From: Rhodobacteraceae bacterium UBA6141
GTDB lineage: Bacteria; Pseudomonadota; Alphaproteobacteria; Rhodobacterales; Rhodobacteraceae
Direction: 5' to 3'
Length of the DNA stretch: 29,887 nt
NCBI GenBank assembly: GCA_002423245.1
Contig: DIVD01000033.1
Span: forward strand, 1,761 to 31,647
Part shown: one piece after another, positions 11,655-19,745 of the stretch
Numbering within the stretch: position 1 is the stretch's first letter
Layout of the letters: every line of letters starts with the position of its first letter
Made by a program: the position numbers and the translations under genes
Notes under the pieces: generated by a model
What the model was told of the DNA's origin: nothing
The model's database searches: none
Seen by the model: the letters and a program-made list of their open reading frames with translations, nothing else

Positions 11655-14104
11655 CACGCGAACCTCATGCCTGTGTCGGCGTAGACGCCGCGGAAGGCCT
11701 CGCGGACCTGCTCGCGCATCTGCCGTGCGATTTCCGCGCCGAGCTGCTGCGGGTCAGCGCCGGAGCCGTTGACGGTGATCGGCGCGTTGATCGAAACCTC
11801 CACGCTCGGCCCGCCGCCCATCGAGCCCGTCGGGTTGACGTAGCCATTGCGGTTGGCGGTGATCAGCTCGGGGCCGTTCTCGCCGACCAGATAGTTGCCG
11901 CCACGCGAGATTGGCCCGCCCTTGGCCCGCTCGCCATCGACGCCGAAGTTTTCTTGGAAATCCTCAGCGCCGCCACCGCCGCCCGTCAAGCTGGTCCACC
12001 AAGCAGGTGGCGAAGGCCAGCGGATGATGCTCGAGAGGTCGATGTTGCCGATCGCCTCGACGATCCGCCCGGGGATGCCGGTGAGCCACGCGACGAACTC
12101 GTCGAACTTCTCGACCGCGCCGTCCCAGAGCGACTGGATCAGCCCGCGCCCAGCCTCGACCAGAGCGCCAGCGGCCTCCCCGATCCGGGCAGGCATGCCG
12201 GTGAACCAGCCGATGATGTTCTCCGTCACCTCGCGTGCCCGCGCGGTGATGCGGGCCATTTCTTCCTCGGACAGCGTCTCGCGGTCGAACAGGCCGGAGA
12301 GCAGATCGCCGAGGCCGGAGACCTTATCGCGGACCCATTGCCACGCATCGCCGAATGCGCTGACGACCGGGTTCAGGAAGGAGAGCTTCTCGCCCACCCA
12401 TTCGAGGCCCGGCTGCAGCGCCGCGCCGATGGCTTGGCCGACGCCGGTGAAGATCGCGGTGATGCGATCCCAGTAGCGGTAGATCAGCAGGCCCGCTGCG
12501 GCGACCGCCGCCGCGATGGCGGCGAAGGTGCCCCACACGGGTGCGGAGATGGTGGCAACTGCCGCGCCGATGGCGGCGATCCCGGAGGTCAGCGCGCCGA
12601 CGCCGGGGACCGCCAGCGCGATCCCGGTCAGGCCCGCCCGCAGGCGCCCGAGGGTGCCAAGCGGCTGCCCAGCCATGGCGGCCAGCGCCGTTTGCAGGCC
12701 GATCATGTTCGTGGCCGCGATCTGGGCGCCGATGGCCGCACGGCCGATCGTGTTGTAGCCCAGCGCGATCAGCGAAAGGACGCCGCCGCGACCAACCAGC
12801 CCGGCGAACCGGGCGGCAGCGATGGCGCCCCGGAAGGCGATCACCGCAGCGGTGGCGCCGACGATCGCCAGCGTCACCTCCGGATAGGCGGCCGCAAGGT
12901 CGGCGATCCGCGTGATCAGGGGCGCGATGCTTTCGGCCAGAGCCGAGATGGCGGGCATCAGGGCGTTGCCGATGTTGACCTGCAGCTCGGTCAGGACGTT
13001 CTGAAACCGCTGCATGTTGGCTTGGAAGGTGTTGTTGCGCGCCTCGAACTCTCGGAAGGCCGAGCCCGCATAGGTGGCCTCATCGCCGACCATGCCGAGC
13101 GTTTCTTCGACCAGCCCGAGGTTGGTCAGAAGTGGACCAAGCGCGCGGGCCTCGTTGCCGAACAGCTGCGACGAGATCGCAGCCTGCTGCTCCCTCGGAA
13201 GCTGGCTGATCCGGCGAAGGACGTCGATCGTGGTCTCGACCGCGTTCTCCTGCATCGAGCGCGCGGTTTCCTCCGCGTCGAGCCCGAGCGCCTGAAACGC
13301 ATCACGCTGCGCCTTGGTGGCCGCGCTGCCCTTGGTGAGGGCCGCGCCCATGTTCCGGAAGCTCGTCGCCGCCACCTCGCTCTCAGCGCCAGCCGCGAGC
13401 ATGGCCGAGGCAAAGGCCGAGGTCTGCTCGGCGGTGAAGCCGAACATGGTCGCCTGCGCGCCGACCCGGCGCACCACGTCCAGAATGTCGGCCGCGCTCG
13501 ACGCTTGGCTGTTCGAAAGGTGGTTCATCGCATCGGCGAGGAGGATCGTCTCGTCGATGTTCAGCCCGAGCGCGGTCATCAGCTTTGCCATCGATGCACC
13601 GGCCTCGTCGGCGCTGATGTCGAAGGCCACGCCGATGCGGGCGGCCGCGTCCGTGAACCGGACCAAGTCCTGCCCGGCGATCCCGGCCTGACCGGCCGCC
13701 GCCGCAATCTCGGCGAGGCCGGTGACGGCGATGGGAATGTCGCGGGAGAGCTCAAACAGGTCCTGCTGGAACTGCGAGAAGCCCTCGGGGGTGGGGAAGT
13801 CGACGACCTTGCGGACGTCGGCCATCGCGCTCTCGAACTCTGCCGCCGCCTGAATGGGGCCGCCGATCGCGGTGCGCAGCGCATAGAAGCTCGCCACCGC
13901 ATCGACCAGACCGCCGCGGGCGTCTGCCAGCGCGCGATCGTTCCGGGCCATGGCACCGGCAAGGCGGTCGCCGAAGGTGATCGGCTGGCCGTTGGTCTCG
14001 GTGATGCGGTTCGAGATGCCCGCCAGCGCGTTGGCCGCGCGGCGGGCGGGACCGGTCACCCGGTCCAGAAGCTCGATTACGAGCTGCGAGGTCAGCGTTG
14101 CCAT
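11654..14104 (-). CDS. Tail tape measure protein (P2 gpT/TP901 family), 816 aa
   Basis: The tape measure sets tail length and is threaded through the tube. The N-terminal 350 residues hold the TP901 core region: AAEFESAMADVRKVVDF, LAEIAAAAGQAGI, and repeated amphipathic helices (SSAADILDVVRR, AATSFRNMGAALTKG). Hydrophobic segments about 404-430 and 500-545 (GVGALTSGIAAIGAAVAT, AAIAAAVAAAGLLIYRYW) could cross the host membrane at ejection. Residues 560-700 are helical, and the C-terminus has a GGNYLVGENGPELITA motif common at the end of these proteins. At 816 residues it is close to P2 gpT (815), so the tail should be of similar length. The start lies 4 bases after the E' stop, with AAAGGAAGG upstream. 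Confidence 0.92.
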   Translation of the reverse strand: MATLTSQLVIELLDRVTGPARRAANALAGISNRITETNGQPITFGDRLAGAMARNDRALADARGGLVDAVASFYALRTAIGGPIQAAAEFESAMADVRKVVDFPTPEGFSQFQQDLFELSRDIPIAVTGLAEIAAAAGQAGIAGQDLVRFTDAAARIGVAFDISADEAGASMAKLMTALGLNIDETILLADAMNHLSNSQASSAADILDVVRRVGAQATMFGFTAEQTSAFASAMLAAGAESEVAATSFRNMGAALTKGSAATKAQRDAFQALGLDAEETARSMQENAVETTIDVLRRISQLPREQQAAISSQLFGNEARALGPLLTNLGLVEETLGMVGDEATYAGSAFREFEARNNTFQANMQRFQNVLTELQVNIGNALMPAISALAESIAPLITRIADLAAAYPEVTLAIVGATAAVIAFRGAIAAARFAGLVGRGGVLSLIALGYNTIGRAAIGAQIAATNMIGLQTALAAMAGQPLGTLGRLRAGLTGIALAVPGVGALTSGIAAIGAAVATISAPVWGTFAAIAAAVAAAGLLIYRYWDRITAIFTGVGQAIGAALQPGLEWVGEKLSFLNPVVSAFGDAWQWVRDKVSGLGDLLSGLFDRETLSEEEMARITARAREVTENIIGWFTGMPARIGEAAGALVEAGRGLIQSLWDGAVEKFDEFVAWLTGIPGRIVEAIGNIDLSSIIRWPSPPAWWTSLTGGGGGAEDFQENFGVDGERAKGGPISRGGNYLVGENGPELITANRNGYVNPTGSMGGGPSVEVSINAPITVNGSGADPQQLGAEIARQMREQVREAFRGVYADTGMRFA

Positions 14105-14107
14105 GGG

Positions 14108-14523
14108 TCACCTTCCTTTGGCGGCCATCGCCAGACGCCGCGCCTCTGCGTGCCAGAGAACCACCTCCGACCATTCCATGTCGTCAAAGGCGTTCAGGGG
14201 CGTGTTCAGCCAGTGGGCGGCTTCGGCGACGACGGATCGCCATTCGCCGACGCCCTGCCCCTTGGGAAAAAACCCGCGATCACCTCGGAGATCGCCGTGA
14301 AGTCCTCGGTGTCGAGCTCCTCGATCGCATCGCGCGGGAGACCGGTCAGCGTCGCCGCCATCACGATCCCCTGCTCGAGCTGGTCGACCACGCCATCGAG
14401 CGCCGCCTGCATCGCCTTCAGGTCCTTCACCTTGGGCTTCTTGACGGTCACCTCGGTGACGGTGTTCCCCTCCCAGCTGATCGGCTGGGAGAGGGTGATG
14501 GCGCTATAGCGCGACGCTGTCAT
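14108..14523 (-). CDS. E+E' fusion made by -1 frameshift, about 138 aa
   Basis: Ribosomes that slip back one base at T TTT TTC (14266-14272) leave the E frame after 86 codons and read a further 52 codons to a TGA at 14108. The added part begins PKGQGVGEWRSVVAEAAHWL and contains NAFDDMEWSEVVLWHAEARR, which fits the GpE (E') family of P2-like tails. The fusion length, about 138, is close to P2 E+E' (142). In P2 both E and E+E' are needed to assemble the tube around the tape measure; the same is inferred here. There is no good independent start for E', which supports recoding. Confidence 0.85.
14206..14523 (-). CDS. Tail assembly chaperone E (P2 gpE family), 105 aa
   Basis: This is the zero-frame product. 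It begins MTASRYSAITLSQPISWEG and has the family's VTVKKPKVKDLKAMQAAL and AATLTGLPRDAIEELDTEDFTAISEVIAGFF. It acts in the cytoplasm as a tail assembly chaperone, binding tape measure or tube subunits. The last 19 residues (after the slippery codons TTT TTC) are a short Gly/Pro/Ser-rich tail, as expected when the zero frame is simply read through to its stop. The gene starts eight bases after the tube gene and lies before the tape measure, the standard place for this pair. Confidence 0.9.
   Translation of the reverse strand: MTASRYSAITLSQPISWEGNTVTEVTVKKPKVKDLKAMQAALDGVVDQLEQGIVMAATLTGLPRDAIEELDTEDFTAISEVIAGFFPRGRASANGDPSSPKPPTG
14223..14250 (-). promoter_or_regulatory. Stem-loop downstream of the frameshift site
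   Basis: TCGGCGA (14244-14250) can pair perfectly with TCGCCGA read at 14223-14229 on the - strand, with a 14-base loop that itself could form a CGA/TCG inner stem. It begins 15 bases after the slippery heptamer and could stimulate slippage, though the spacing is longer than usual. Seen as a repeat; function inferred. Confidence 0.4.
14266..14272 (-). promoter_or_regulatory. Slippery heptamer T TTT TTC for -1 frameshifting
   Basis: In the E frame the codons read GGT TTT TTC, giving the X XXY YYZ pattern. P2 uses the near-identical T TTT TTG in the same gene. After slippage both tRNAs re-pair on TTT TTT. Confidence 0.85.
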
Positions 14524-14531
14524 GGTTCACC

Positions 14532-15068
14532 TCAGAAGCCGTTGGGGATGCGCAGGATGTTGCGCTCGTCTGCGTTCTGCGACCGGCCGTCCACGCGCCA
14601 GTCGGCGGTGAAGAAGTCCCAGTAGAGCTTCTCGGTCCCGCCGAAGTGCAGCTCGTAGTGCAGGATTTCGGCGATCGTGTAGTCGAAGCCCTGCATCTCG
14701 CCGCGCTGGAACGCCTCCGGGCTGGCCGAGCCGAGACGGCCCTCGAGGATCGCCTTGGCCTCGATGGCCTCGCCGGTCCGCTTGTTCCGGATCACCCCGT
14801 AGGCGGTGAACTTCTTGCGCGCCGATGCGCCGAGCCCGAACTGCGTCAGCAGATCGGGGTCCCAGCCGCCGAGCTTGAAGCTGGCCTCGAGCTTCTGGAT
14901 GCCAACCGCCACCTCGATCTGCACGCGCGAGCCGCCCGGATGGTAATCCTGAAAGCTCTCCTGCAGGTTCGGGAGCTGAAGCTCCGTCAGCGTGAGGTGC
15001 TTGGACGCCGTCGGGTCTTCGTCGCCGCAAAACAGGTTAGCGGCCTCCATGATGTAGATGGTGCTCAT
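14532..15068 (-). CDS. Major tail tube protein (P2 FII family), 178 aa
   Basis: The protein forms the inner tube of the contractile tail. It fits the P2 FII family: IMEAANLFCGDED near the start, LTLTELQLPNLQESFQDYHPGG, a central VQIEVAVGIQKLEASFKLGG and the C-terminal LHYELHFGG...WDFFTADWRVDG. The length agrees with P2 FII (172 aa). It lies directly downstream of the sheath gene and upstream of E, the standard order. The start has AAGGAGACGCTCTC upstream, a leader shared with the sheath gene. Confidence 0.93.
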   Translation of the reverse strand: MSTIYIMEAANLFCGDEDPTASKHLTLTELQLPNLQESFQDYHPGGSRVQIEVAVGIQKLEASFKLGGWDPDLLTQFGLGASARKKFTAYGVIRNKRTGEAIEAKAILEGRLGSASPEAFQRGEMQGFDYTIAEILHYELHFGGTEKLYWDFFTADWRVDGRSQNADERNILRIPNGF

Positions 15069-15094
15069 GAGAGCGTCTCCTTGTGTCTGGGCGA

Positions 15095-16342
15095 TTAGCC
15101 GGTGATCGTGCCAACCTGCGCCAGCAGGTCGTCAAGCAGCGCGTCGAGCGCCGGGCGATACCGGGCCGACTGGATGCCCAGATAACGCAGGACCGGGGCC
15201 TCCTCTGCGGCGAAGTTGACCGTGAAGCGGCCCTGACGGAGCTGCTCGGGGCTGTTCTGATCGCGGGTGAACTTGATCTCGTAGCCGAGAATGTCGCCGT
15301 CCGCCTTCAGATCGCGCATCGCGCTTTCCATCGTGTTGACGATGGCCTGCACGGTCTGGCCGGTGATGTTGAAGCGGCCGAGGTAAATCCGCAGCGTCCG
15401 CAGCAGCATCAGGTGGATATAGTCCCGGCCGCGCGTGACGTTGTAGAACCGCCAGAGGTCGTCCTCGCCCGCGTTGTCGGTGCCGACGAAGATGAAGCCG
15501 CCCTGCGCGATCGCGCTCTCGACGCCCATCTCGCCACGCAGCAGGACGCCGATGTTGGCGGACAGCAGGCGTTGGCCCTCGGTCGCGCCGTCGGTGAGCG
15601 AGAAGTTGATCGGACGCGACGGGCCGACGATGCCCTGCACCGGCTGGTTGGCCCAGCTGTGGAAGGGACGACCCTGCTTCTCGTGGTCGCGGCGGACGCC
15701 GACGCCGATCACCGCAGGAGACAGCGGCACCACCACGGGCGCCCCGCTCGAGAGCACCTTGACCGCGGGGTCCACCGGGATCAGGCGGTCGGACGAGATC
15801 GTCTCGCGCCAGTCGATGGCATCCTGCTCGGTGGTCGCAGGCCCGTCCACGACGGCGTGGGCCAGCAGCTTGGCGCAGATAGGCGGCAGGGCCGCGCAGA
15901 CCGCGTTGGCATTGGTGCCGGTGCGCTGGCTGGTGAAGCCCGGCGCGCAGAGCAGGCGCGGGATCACGCCAAGGACGGGGCCCGCATCGAGGAACGCCGA
16001 GAGGCCGGTGGTCGTGCCGTTGCCGACGATGTTGGCAATGGTCGCGGCGGCATCGACGCCTTCCGCCACCCGGACGATCACCACCTTGGCGGCGACCTGA
16101 AACTCGCCGAGCTGGGCGTTGATGAGCAGGACCGCATCGCGCAGCGTGCCGCCATCGCCCAGCGCGTCCAGCTTGGCCGCGTCGTCGGAATACAGGAACA
16201 CGGGGGTGTTCAGCGGGAACACGAGGGCGTCTGCGTCCGGGGCGGTGCCGATGATCCCGACCACGGACATGTCGCTGTAGACGGCAGGACGCGGCTCGTT
16301 GTCGATCCGCGTGATGGAAATCCCGAAGGTCGGGTCGGACAT
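15095..16342 (-). CDS. Tail sheath protein (P2 FI family), 415 aa
   Basis: The protein builds the contractile sheath around the tube. Family signs are the N-terminal FGISITRIDNEPRPAVYSDMSVVGIIGTAPDAD, the helical AAKLDALGDGGTLRDAVLLI, and the C-terminal domain (DLWRFYNVTRGRDYIHLMLL, RTLRIYLGRFNITGQT), which forms the inner sheath core. Length fits P2 FI (396 aa). A 52-residue end after the core (NSPEQLRQGRFTVNFAAEEA) is the usual donor strand region. The presence of sheath plus tube shows a myovirus. An 86-base gap upstream separates it from the fibre-like gene at 16429; its leader is GAGGAGACACTCTC. Confidence 0.93.
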   Translation of the reverse strand: MSDPTFGISITRIDNEPRPAVYSDMSVVGIIGTAPDADALVFPLNTPVFLYSDDAAKLDALGDGGTLRDAVLLINAQLGEFQVAAKVVIVRVAEGVDAAATIANIVGNGTTTGLSAFLDAGPVLGVIPRLLCAPGFTSQRTGTNANAVCAALPPICAKLLAHAVVDGPATTEQDAIDWRETISSDRLIPVDPAVKVLSSGAPVVVPLSPAVIGVGVRRDHEKQGRPFHSWANQPVQGIVGPSRPINFSLTDGATEGQRLLSANIGVLLRGEMGVESAIAQGGFIFVGTDNAGEDDLWRFYNVTRGRDYIHLMLLRTLRIYLGRFNITGQTVQAIVNTMESAMRDLKADGDILGYEIKFTRDQNSPEQLRQGRFTVNFAAEEAPVLRYLGIQSARYRPALDALLDDLLAQVGTITG

Positions 16343-16428
16343 GAGAGTGTCTCCTCAATAGAGAGCCTCCGGCCGCACGGGGCGGGCCGGTGGCGCCATG
16401 TTGGTCTTGTGGTGGGAACGACGGATCG

Positions 16429-17235
16429 TCAGTACGTGCCGCCGTCGATGGTGGTGATCTGTGCCTGAAGGCTGTCCAGCGTCGTCTGCAGGTTGGCGAT
16501 CTGCGCGATCGTGTGGCCGTGGTTGCTGTCCGCCTTGCCCGCGAGCGCGGTGGTCAGGTTCGGAATGTCCCCGATCCCCAGCGCCACGGTGCCGGTCCGG
16601 CCGTTCACCGAGGACACCGGGCCGCTCGCCAGAACGGCCACAGCGGTGGCCGCGGCAGCGGCGGCATCGCTTGCCGCCTGCTGCGCGAGCGCCAGCGTGT
16701 TTTCGAGGTCGACCGCAGCGTCGAGGATCGACTTCGCAAGACCTGCGGTCGCCGAGATCACCCAGTCGCTGTGCGATGCCGCACCGATCGCGCCACTGAC
16801 CGCCATCACCTCGACGGCGAGGCCGCCGTTTTCCCGGTCGTAGTCTTGGACGCGGAGCACAGCCCAGTCGTCGACATTCCCGGCATCCCGGCTGATCAGG
16901 ACGTATGGCGTGGGCGCAAAGAGCGCCCGCGCCGTGGTTTCGTCCACCACAAGGGTGGTCTCAAGACCGACCGACAGGGTCATCGGCGTCGACGAGGTCG
17001 CCACCAGAAAGCCGCTTTCCGCCGCCGCGATGGCCTGCGTGAGCGCCGGTCCGAGAACCTCGTTCACACGGGTCAGGCCCAGCGCCACAAGGCTGTCGGA
17101 CGCCGTGTTGATCCGGTCGATCTGGCCCAAGAGCTCGTTGAGGCTTTCGACAATCAGCCGGAAGCGGCGATTGAAGAAGTCCCGGTCGAGGTCTTGGGCA
17201 TCCCGGACCCGGAGGTCCTCGAACCGCACGACCAT
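16429..17235 (-). CDS. Tail fibre-like protein in the P2 H/G position, 268 aa
   Basis: Residues 1-70 are helical with FNRRFRLIVESLNELLGQIDRINTA, followed by a strand-rich part (80-165) and an Ala-rich helix (170-205). The C-terminal 65 residues contain a typical fibre shaft repeat, VSSVNGRTGTVALG then DIPNLTTALAGKADSNHGH, and a final coiled coil (IANLQTTLDSLQAQI). The protein ends abruptly after the coiled coil (DGGTY) with no tip domain, so another subunit may supply it. It lies between the DUF4815-like gene and the sheath, where P2 has fibre H and chaperone G. It starts four bases after the 56-aa gene. Confidence 0.7.
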   Translation of the reverse strand: MVVRFEDLRVRDAQDLDRDFFNRRFRLIVESLNELLGQIDRINTASDSLVALGLTRVNEVLGPALTQAIAAAESGFLVATSSTPMTLSVGLETTLVVDETTARALFAPTPYVLISRDAGNVDDWAVLRVQDYDRENGGLAVEVMAVSGAIGAASHSDWVISATAGLAKSILDAAVDLENTLALAQQAASDAAAAAATAVAVLASGPVSSVNGRTGTVALGIGDIPNLTTALAGKADSNHGHTIAQIANLQTTLDSLQAQITTIDGGTY

Positions 17236-17239
17236 CGCG

Positions 17240-17410
17240 TCACTCCATCTGCATCGGATCAGCGGATGCGATGGCCTCGGCGTGGGCCGCGACCATTGCG
17301 TCGTAGACCGCCGCCTTGACGGTGTAGCGCGCGCCCGGGCGGAAGCGCGCGGTGGCGAACTCGAGGTGCCGGTTCACCGTGATCTTGTAGTGCGTGGGCT
17401 TCTTGGCCAT
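17240..17410 (-). CDS. Small conserved-position tail-locus protein, 56 aa
   Basis: A short gene with a good ribosome-binding site (GAAGGAGACGCTGTG before ATG) fills the gap between two tail genes, with four bases to the next start. The product begins MAKKPTHYKITVNRHLEF, continues ARFRPGARYTVKAAVYDAMV and ends in an acidic helix. The opening looks like a short beta hairpin, then a Gly/Arg turn and a helix. I recognise no family by name, but codon use and packing make it real. It may be a fibre or baseplate adaptor. Confidence 0.65.
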   Translation of the reverse strand: MAKKPTHYKITVNRHLEFATARFRPGARYTVKAAVYDAMVAAHAEAIASADPMQME

Positions 17411-17436
17411 CACAGCGTCTCCTTCAAAGGTTCAGA

Positions 17437-19743
17437 TCAGGACTGCGCGAACTCGATCAGCTCGGCGACATGGAACAGGTTCGCCGCAGAAACGGTCGAG
17501 CCGACGATCCGAACCGCATAGGTGCTGACGCTCGTCACGTTGAAGATCGACGTGCGCCGGATCGTGCCGTCCGGCAGGAGCACGTCCTCGACCACATCGG
17601 CCGCCTCGGTGCCCGTGAGCCCCGTGCCGGTCAGCAGAGAGACCGTGCAGTCGTGCTGCGCCTCGTCGAACGCCTGCAGGTCGGTCACGACCTTGACGCT
17701 CGTCGTCGGGGAGCCCAGCGTCCGCGTCTTGCCCACCCAAGTGAAGGTGGTCTTGGTGCGGCTCACGATCGCCTGCGAGCCCGCCAGCCCGAGACCGGGC
17801 ATCAGGTCCGTGGTGCCGGTCAGCGTCACGCGGAGCGGCAGGATCGCCGGGAGGCCGGTGAGGTTCGGACCGTTCGGCGCCCCGTCGAGCGGCGTCCACG
17901 CGCCGTTCACCTGCACCTCGAAGTCGGTGCGGCAGGCGGGCGGGGTGATCCCCTCGTTCAGGACGTCGATGTCGAGGATGCCGCCCGCGAGCTGCAGCGC
18001 CGTCATCTCGATCGAAACGCGGGTGCGCTCGAACTTGGCGAAGTAGAGGCGCATCTTGAGGTCGTCGACGAGGTTGCCCGCAAAGAAGGCCCCGTCCGTC
18101 GAGACGAAGAACGTCCCCTGCACCACGCCGTTGTCGGTGTTCGTCATGGCGACGTAGTGGTCGCCCGTGGTGATCGCGACGATGGCGTAGCGGCGGCCCG
18201 CGACCAGATAGGTCGGGGTGATCGCCACCTTCGTTTCGACCAGCGAGGGAAGGCCCGCGCCACCGGAATTGGCGCCGACCTGAATGGTGGCCACCGGGAT
18301 CGTGGTGCGCGAGAGCACGCGGTTCAGGTTTGGCATCCCGAACTCGGTCTCGCAGATCGCCAGCGTCACATCGCCCGCCGCGGCCTTGCGCGAGAAGAAC
18401 AGGCCGACCTGCGAGAGCCAGCCGTCTTGGCTGTTCAGGAAGGTCTGCGCGATCTGCTGGCCGTTGAGCGTCGCGGTCGTCGCCACGCGGTCCCAGTAGG
18501 GCTCGACGTAGACGTCGATCCAGAACTGCGAGAGGCGGACCCAGTGCACGTTCCCGTTCGGGATGCGCTGGCCGTTCGGCATATAGTCCGGCACGCCGTT
18601 GGTGACTTGCCACGTTTCCCCGTCGCGCTGGAACACGCCCGAGGTCATGTCGTATTGGCCCTGCCGCCACCACGTCGAGTTGGTGCAGACCGTCCGCGCC
18701 GCGCCGTAGCGGCGGCGCTCGCGGGTCCGGGTCAGCTGACGGATTTCCGTGGTCTCGAAGGTGTACTGCGCCATCCGGGTCTCGCCGGTATAGCCGGTGA
18801 GGTCCATGCGCAGGCCGTGCGAGAACTTCGGGAGCACGAAGCCGGAGGTGTTCTGGATGAACACGTTGTTCGGGTTCAGCAGCGCCAGCGGCGAGGTCTG
18901 GGTCCCGGCGATGGCGAAGCGGATGCCCTCGCCCACCACCGCGTCATAGCTCGGATGGTCGGTGTTGGTGCCATCGTCGGTCAGGAAGTGGTCGGTGCCG
19001 TAGTAGATGTAGGCGCCCGGCTCAAAGACCCGATCGCGCAGCTCGTCGAGCTGCTGGGTGAGGTCGACGATCTCGTTCTTCATCGCCACCGCCATGAAGC
19101 GGTCGGCGAGCGCGGAAAGGTCGGTGCGCAGCGTGTCAACCTGCCCGGTGATCGTGCCGCGCCAGTTTTCGAGAACCGTCGTCCGGTTGGCCACGGCGCG
19201 CAGGTTCGGAAGCTGCGAGGGCTGCCATTGCTCGATGCCGATCACGCCGGTGGTATCGAGCAGGATGTAGGCGATCACCGTCACCGTTGCATCGGTGGTG
19301 GGATAGCTCGGGTCCGGCCCCTCGATGCCGACGACGGAGGCGACCTCGGCGCGGCGCAGGTTCTCCATCGCCACCGATTGCGGCTCGGTCGTCCCGGCCT
19401 CTGCGTCGATCAGGAAGTCGCGCGGCTGGACGTCGGTGTCGACCGACTGGCCGAAGGTGACGATCGCGACGCGGCGGCGGGTGATCAGCGGCAGCGCGTT
19501 GAACAGGTCGAGCACCACGTTCTCGTCGCGGTCAAAGACCTCGCCGTTCGAGTAGAGGCGGCCCGCCGAGAGCGTCACCTCGGTCGCGGCCGTCTTGGTG
19601 GCCGCGAAGCCGACGTAGCCCTTGCCCGGCTCCACAGCGTCCTTGACGATGTGGTCCAGCGAGGCGCGCGCGAACTCCTGCGTGTTGTTCAGATCGCCCG
19701 ACTGAAGCTCCTGCCGGTCGCGGTAAATGACGATGCGTTCCAT
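17437..19743 (-). CDS. Large tail/fibre protein, DUF4815-like, 768 aa
   Basis: I start at the ATG at 19743 (MERIVIYRDRQELQSGDLNN), two bases after the gpI stop codon; the longer open frame to 20094 is a shadow of gpI. The opening ELQSGDLNNTQEFARASLDHIVKDAV and the following GYVGFAATKTAATEVTLSAGRLYSNGEVF match what I know of DUF4815-type phage proteins. Residues 190-330 include helices (LENWRGTITGQ region, VDLTQQLDELRDRVF), and the rest is beta-rich with LSQFWIDVYVEPYWDRVA and a C-terminal fold with immunoglobulin-like features. Its place after gpI is where P2 has its tail fibre, so it probably links baseplate to fibres or is itself a receptor-contacting protein. Confidence 0.65.
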   Translation of the reverse strand: MERIVIYRDRQELQSGDLNNTQEFARASLDHIVKDAVEPGKGYVGFAATKTAATEVTLSAGRLYSNGEVFDRDENVVLDLFNALPLITRRRVAIVTFGQSVDTDVQPRDFLIDAEAGTTEPQSVAMENLRRAEVASVVGIEGPDPSYPTTDATVTVIAYILLDTTGVIGIEQWQPSQLPNLRAVANRTTVLENWRGTITGQVDTLRTDLSALADRFMAVAMKNEIVDLTQQLDELRDRVFEPGAYIYYGTDHFLTDDGTNTDHPSYDAVVGEGIRFAIAGTQTSPLALLNPNNVFIQNTSGFVLPKFSHGLRMDLTGYTGETRMAQYTFETTEIRQLTRTRERRRYGAARTVCTNSTWWRQGQYDMTSGVFQRDGETWQVTNGVPDYMPNGQRIPNGNVHWVRLSQFWIDVYVEPYWDRVATTATLNGQQIAQTFLNSQDGWLSQVGLFFSRKAAAGDVTLAICETEFGMPNLNRVLSRTTIPVATIQVGANSGGAGLPSLVETKVAITPTYLVAGRRYAIVAITTGDHYVAMTNTDNGVVQGTFFVSTDGAFFAGNLVDDLKMRLYFAKFERTRVSIEMTALQLAGGILDIDVLNEGITPPACRTDFEVQVNGAWTPLDGAPNGPNLTGLPAILPLRVTLTGTTDLMPGLGLAGSQAIVSRTKTTFTWVGKTRTLGSPTTSVKVVTDLQAFDEAQHDCTVSLLTGTGLTGTEAADVVEDVLLPDGTIRRTSIFNVTSVSTYAVRIVGSTVSAANLFHVAELIEFAQS

Positions 19744-19745
19744 GT

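Noticed and set aside
11954..14509. Very long + strand open frame opposite the tape measure gene
   Set aside because: It is antisense to a clear tape measure gene, has Arg/Gly/Asp-rich low-complexity translation typical of the shadow of a GC-rich gene, and no ribosome-binding site. The same holds for 15083-16468, 17470-19875, 19788-21911, 24324-26504 and 27795-29132.
16343..16428. 14-aa open frame and CCGGCC/GGCCGG repeat upstream of the sheath gene
   Set aside because: Too short, no ribosome-binding site, and the 6-bp stem has a long loop; nothing supports function.
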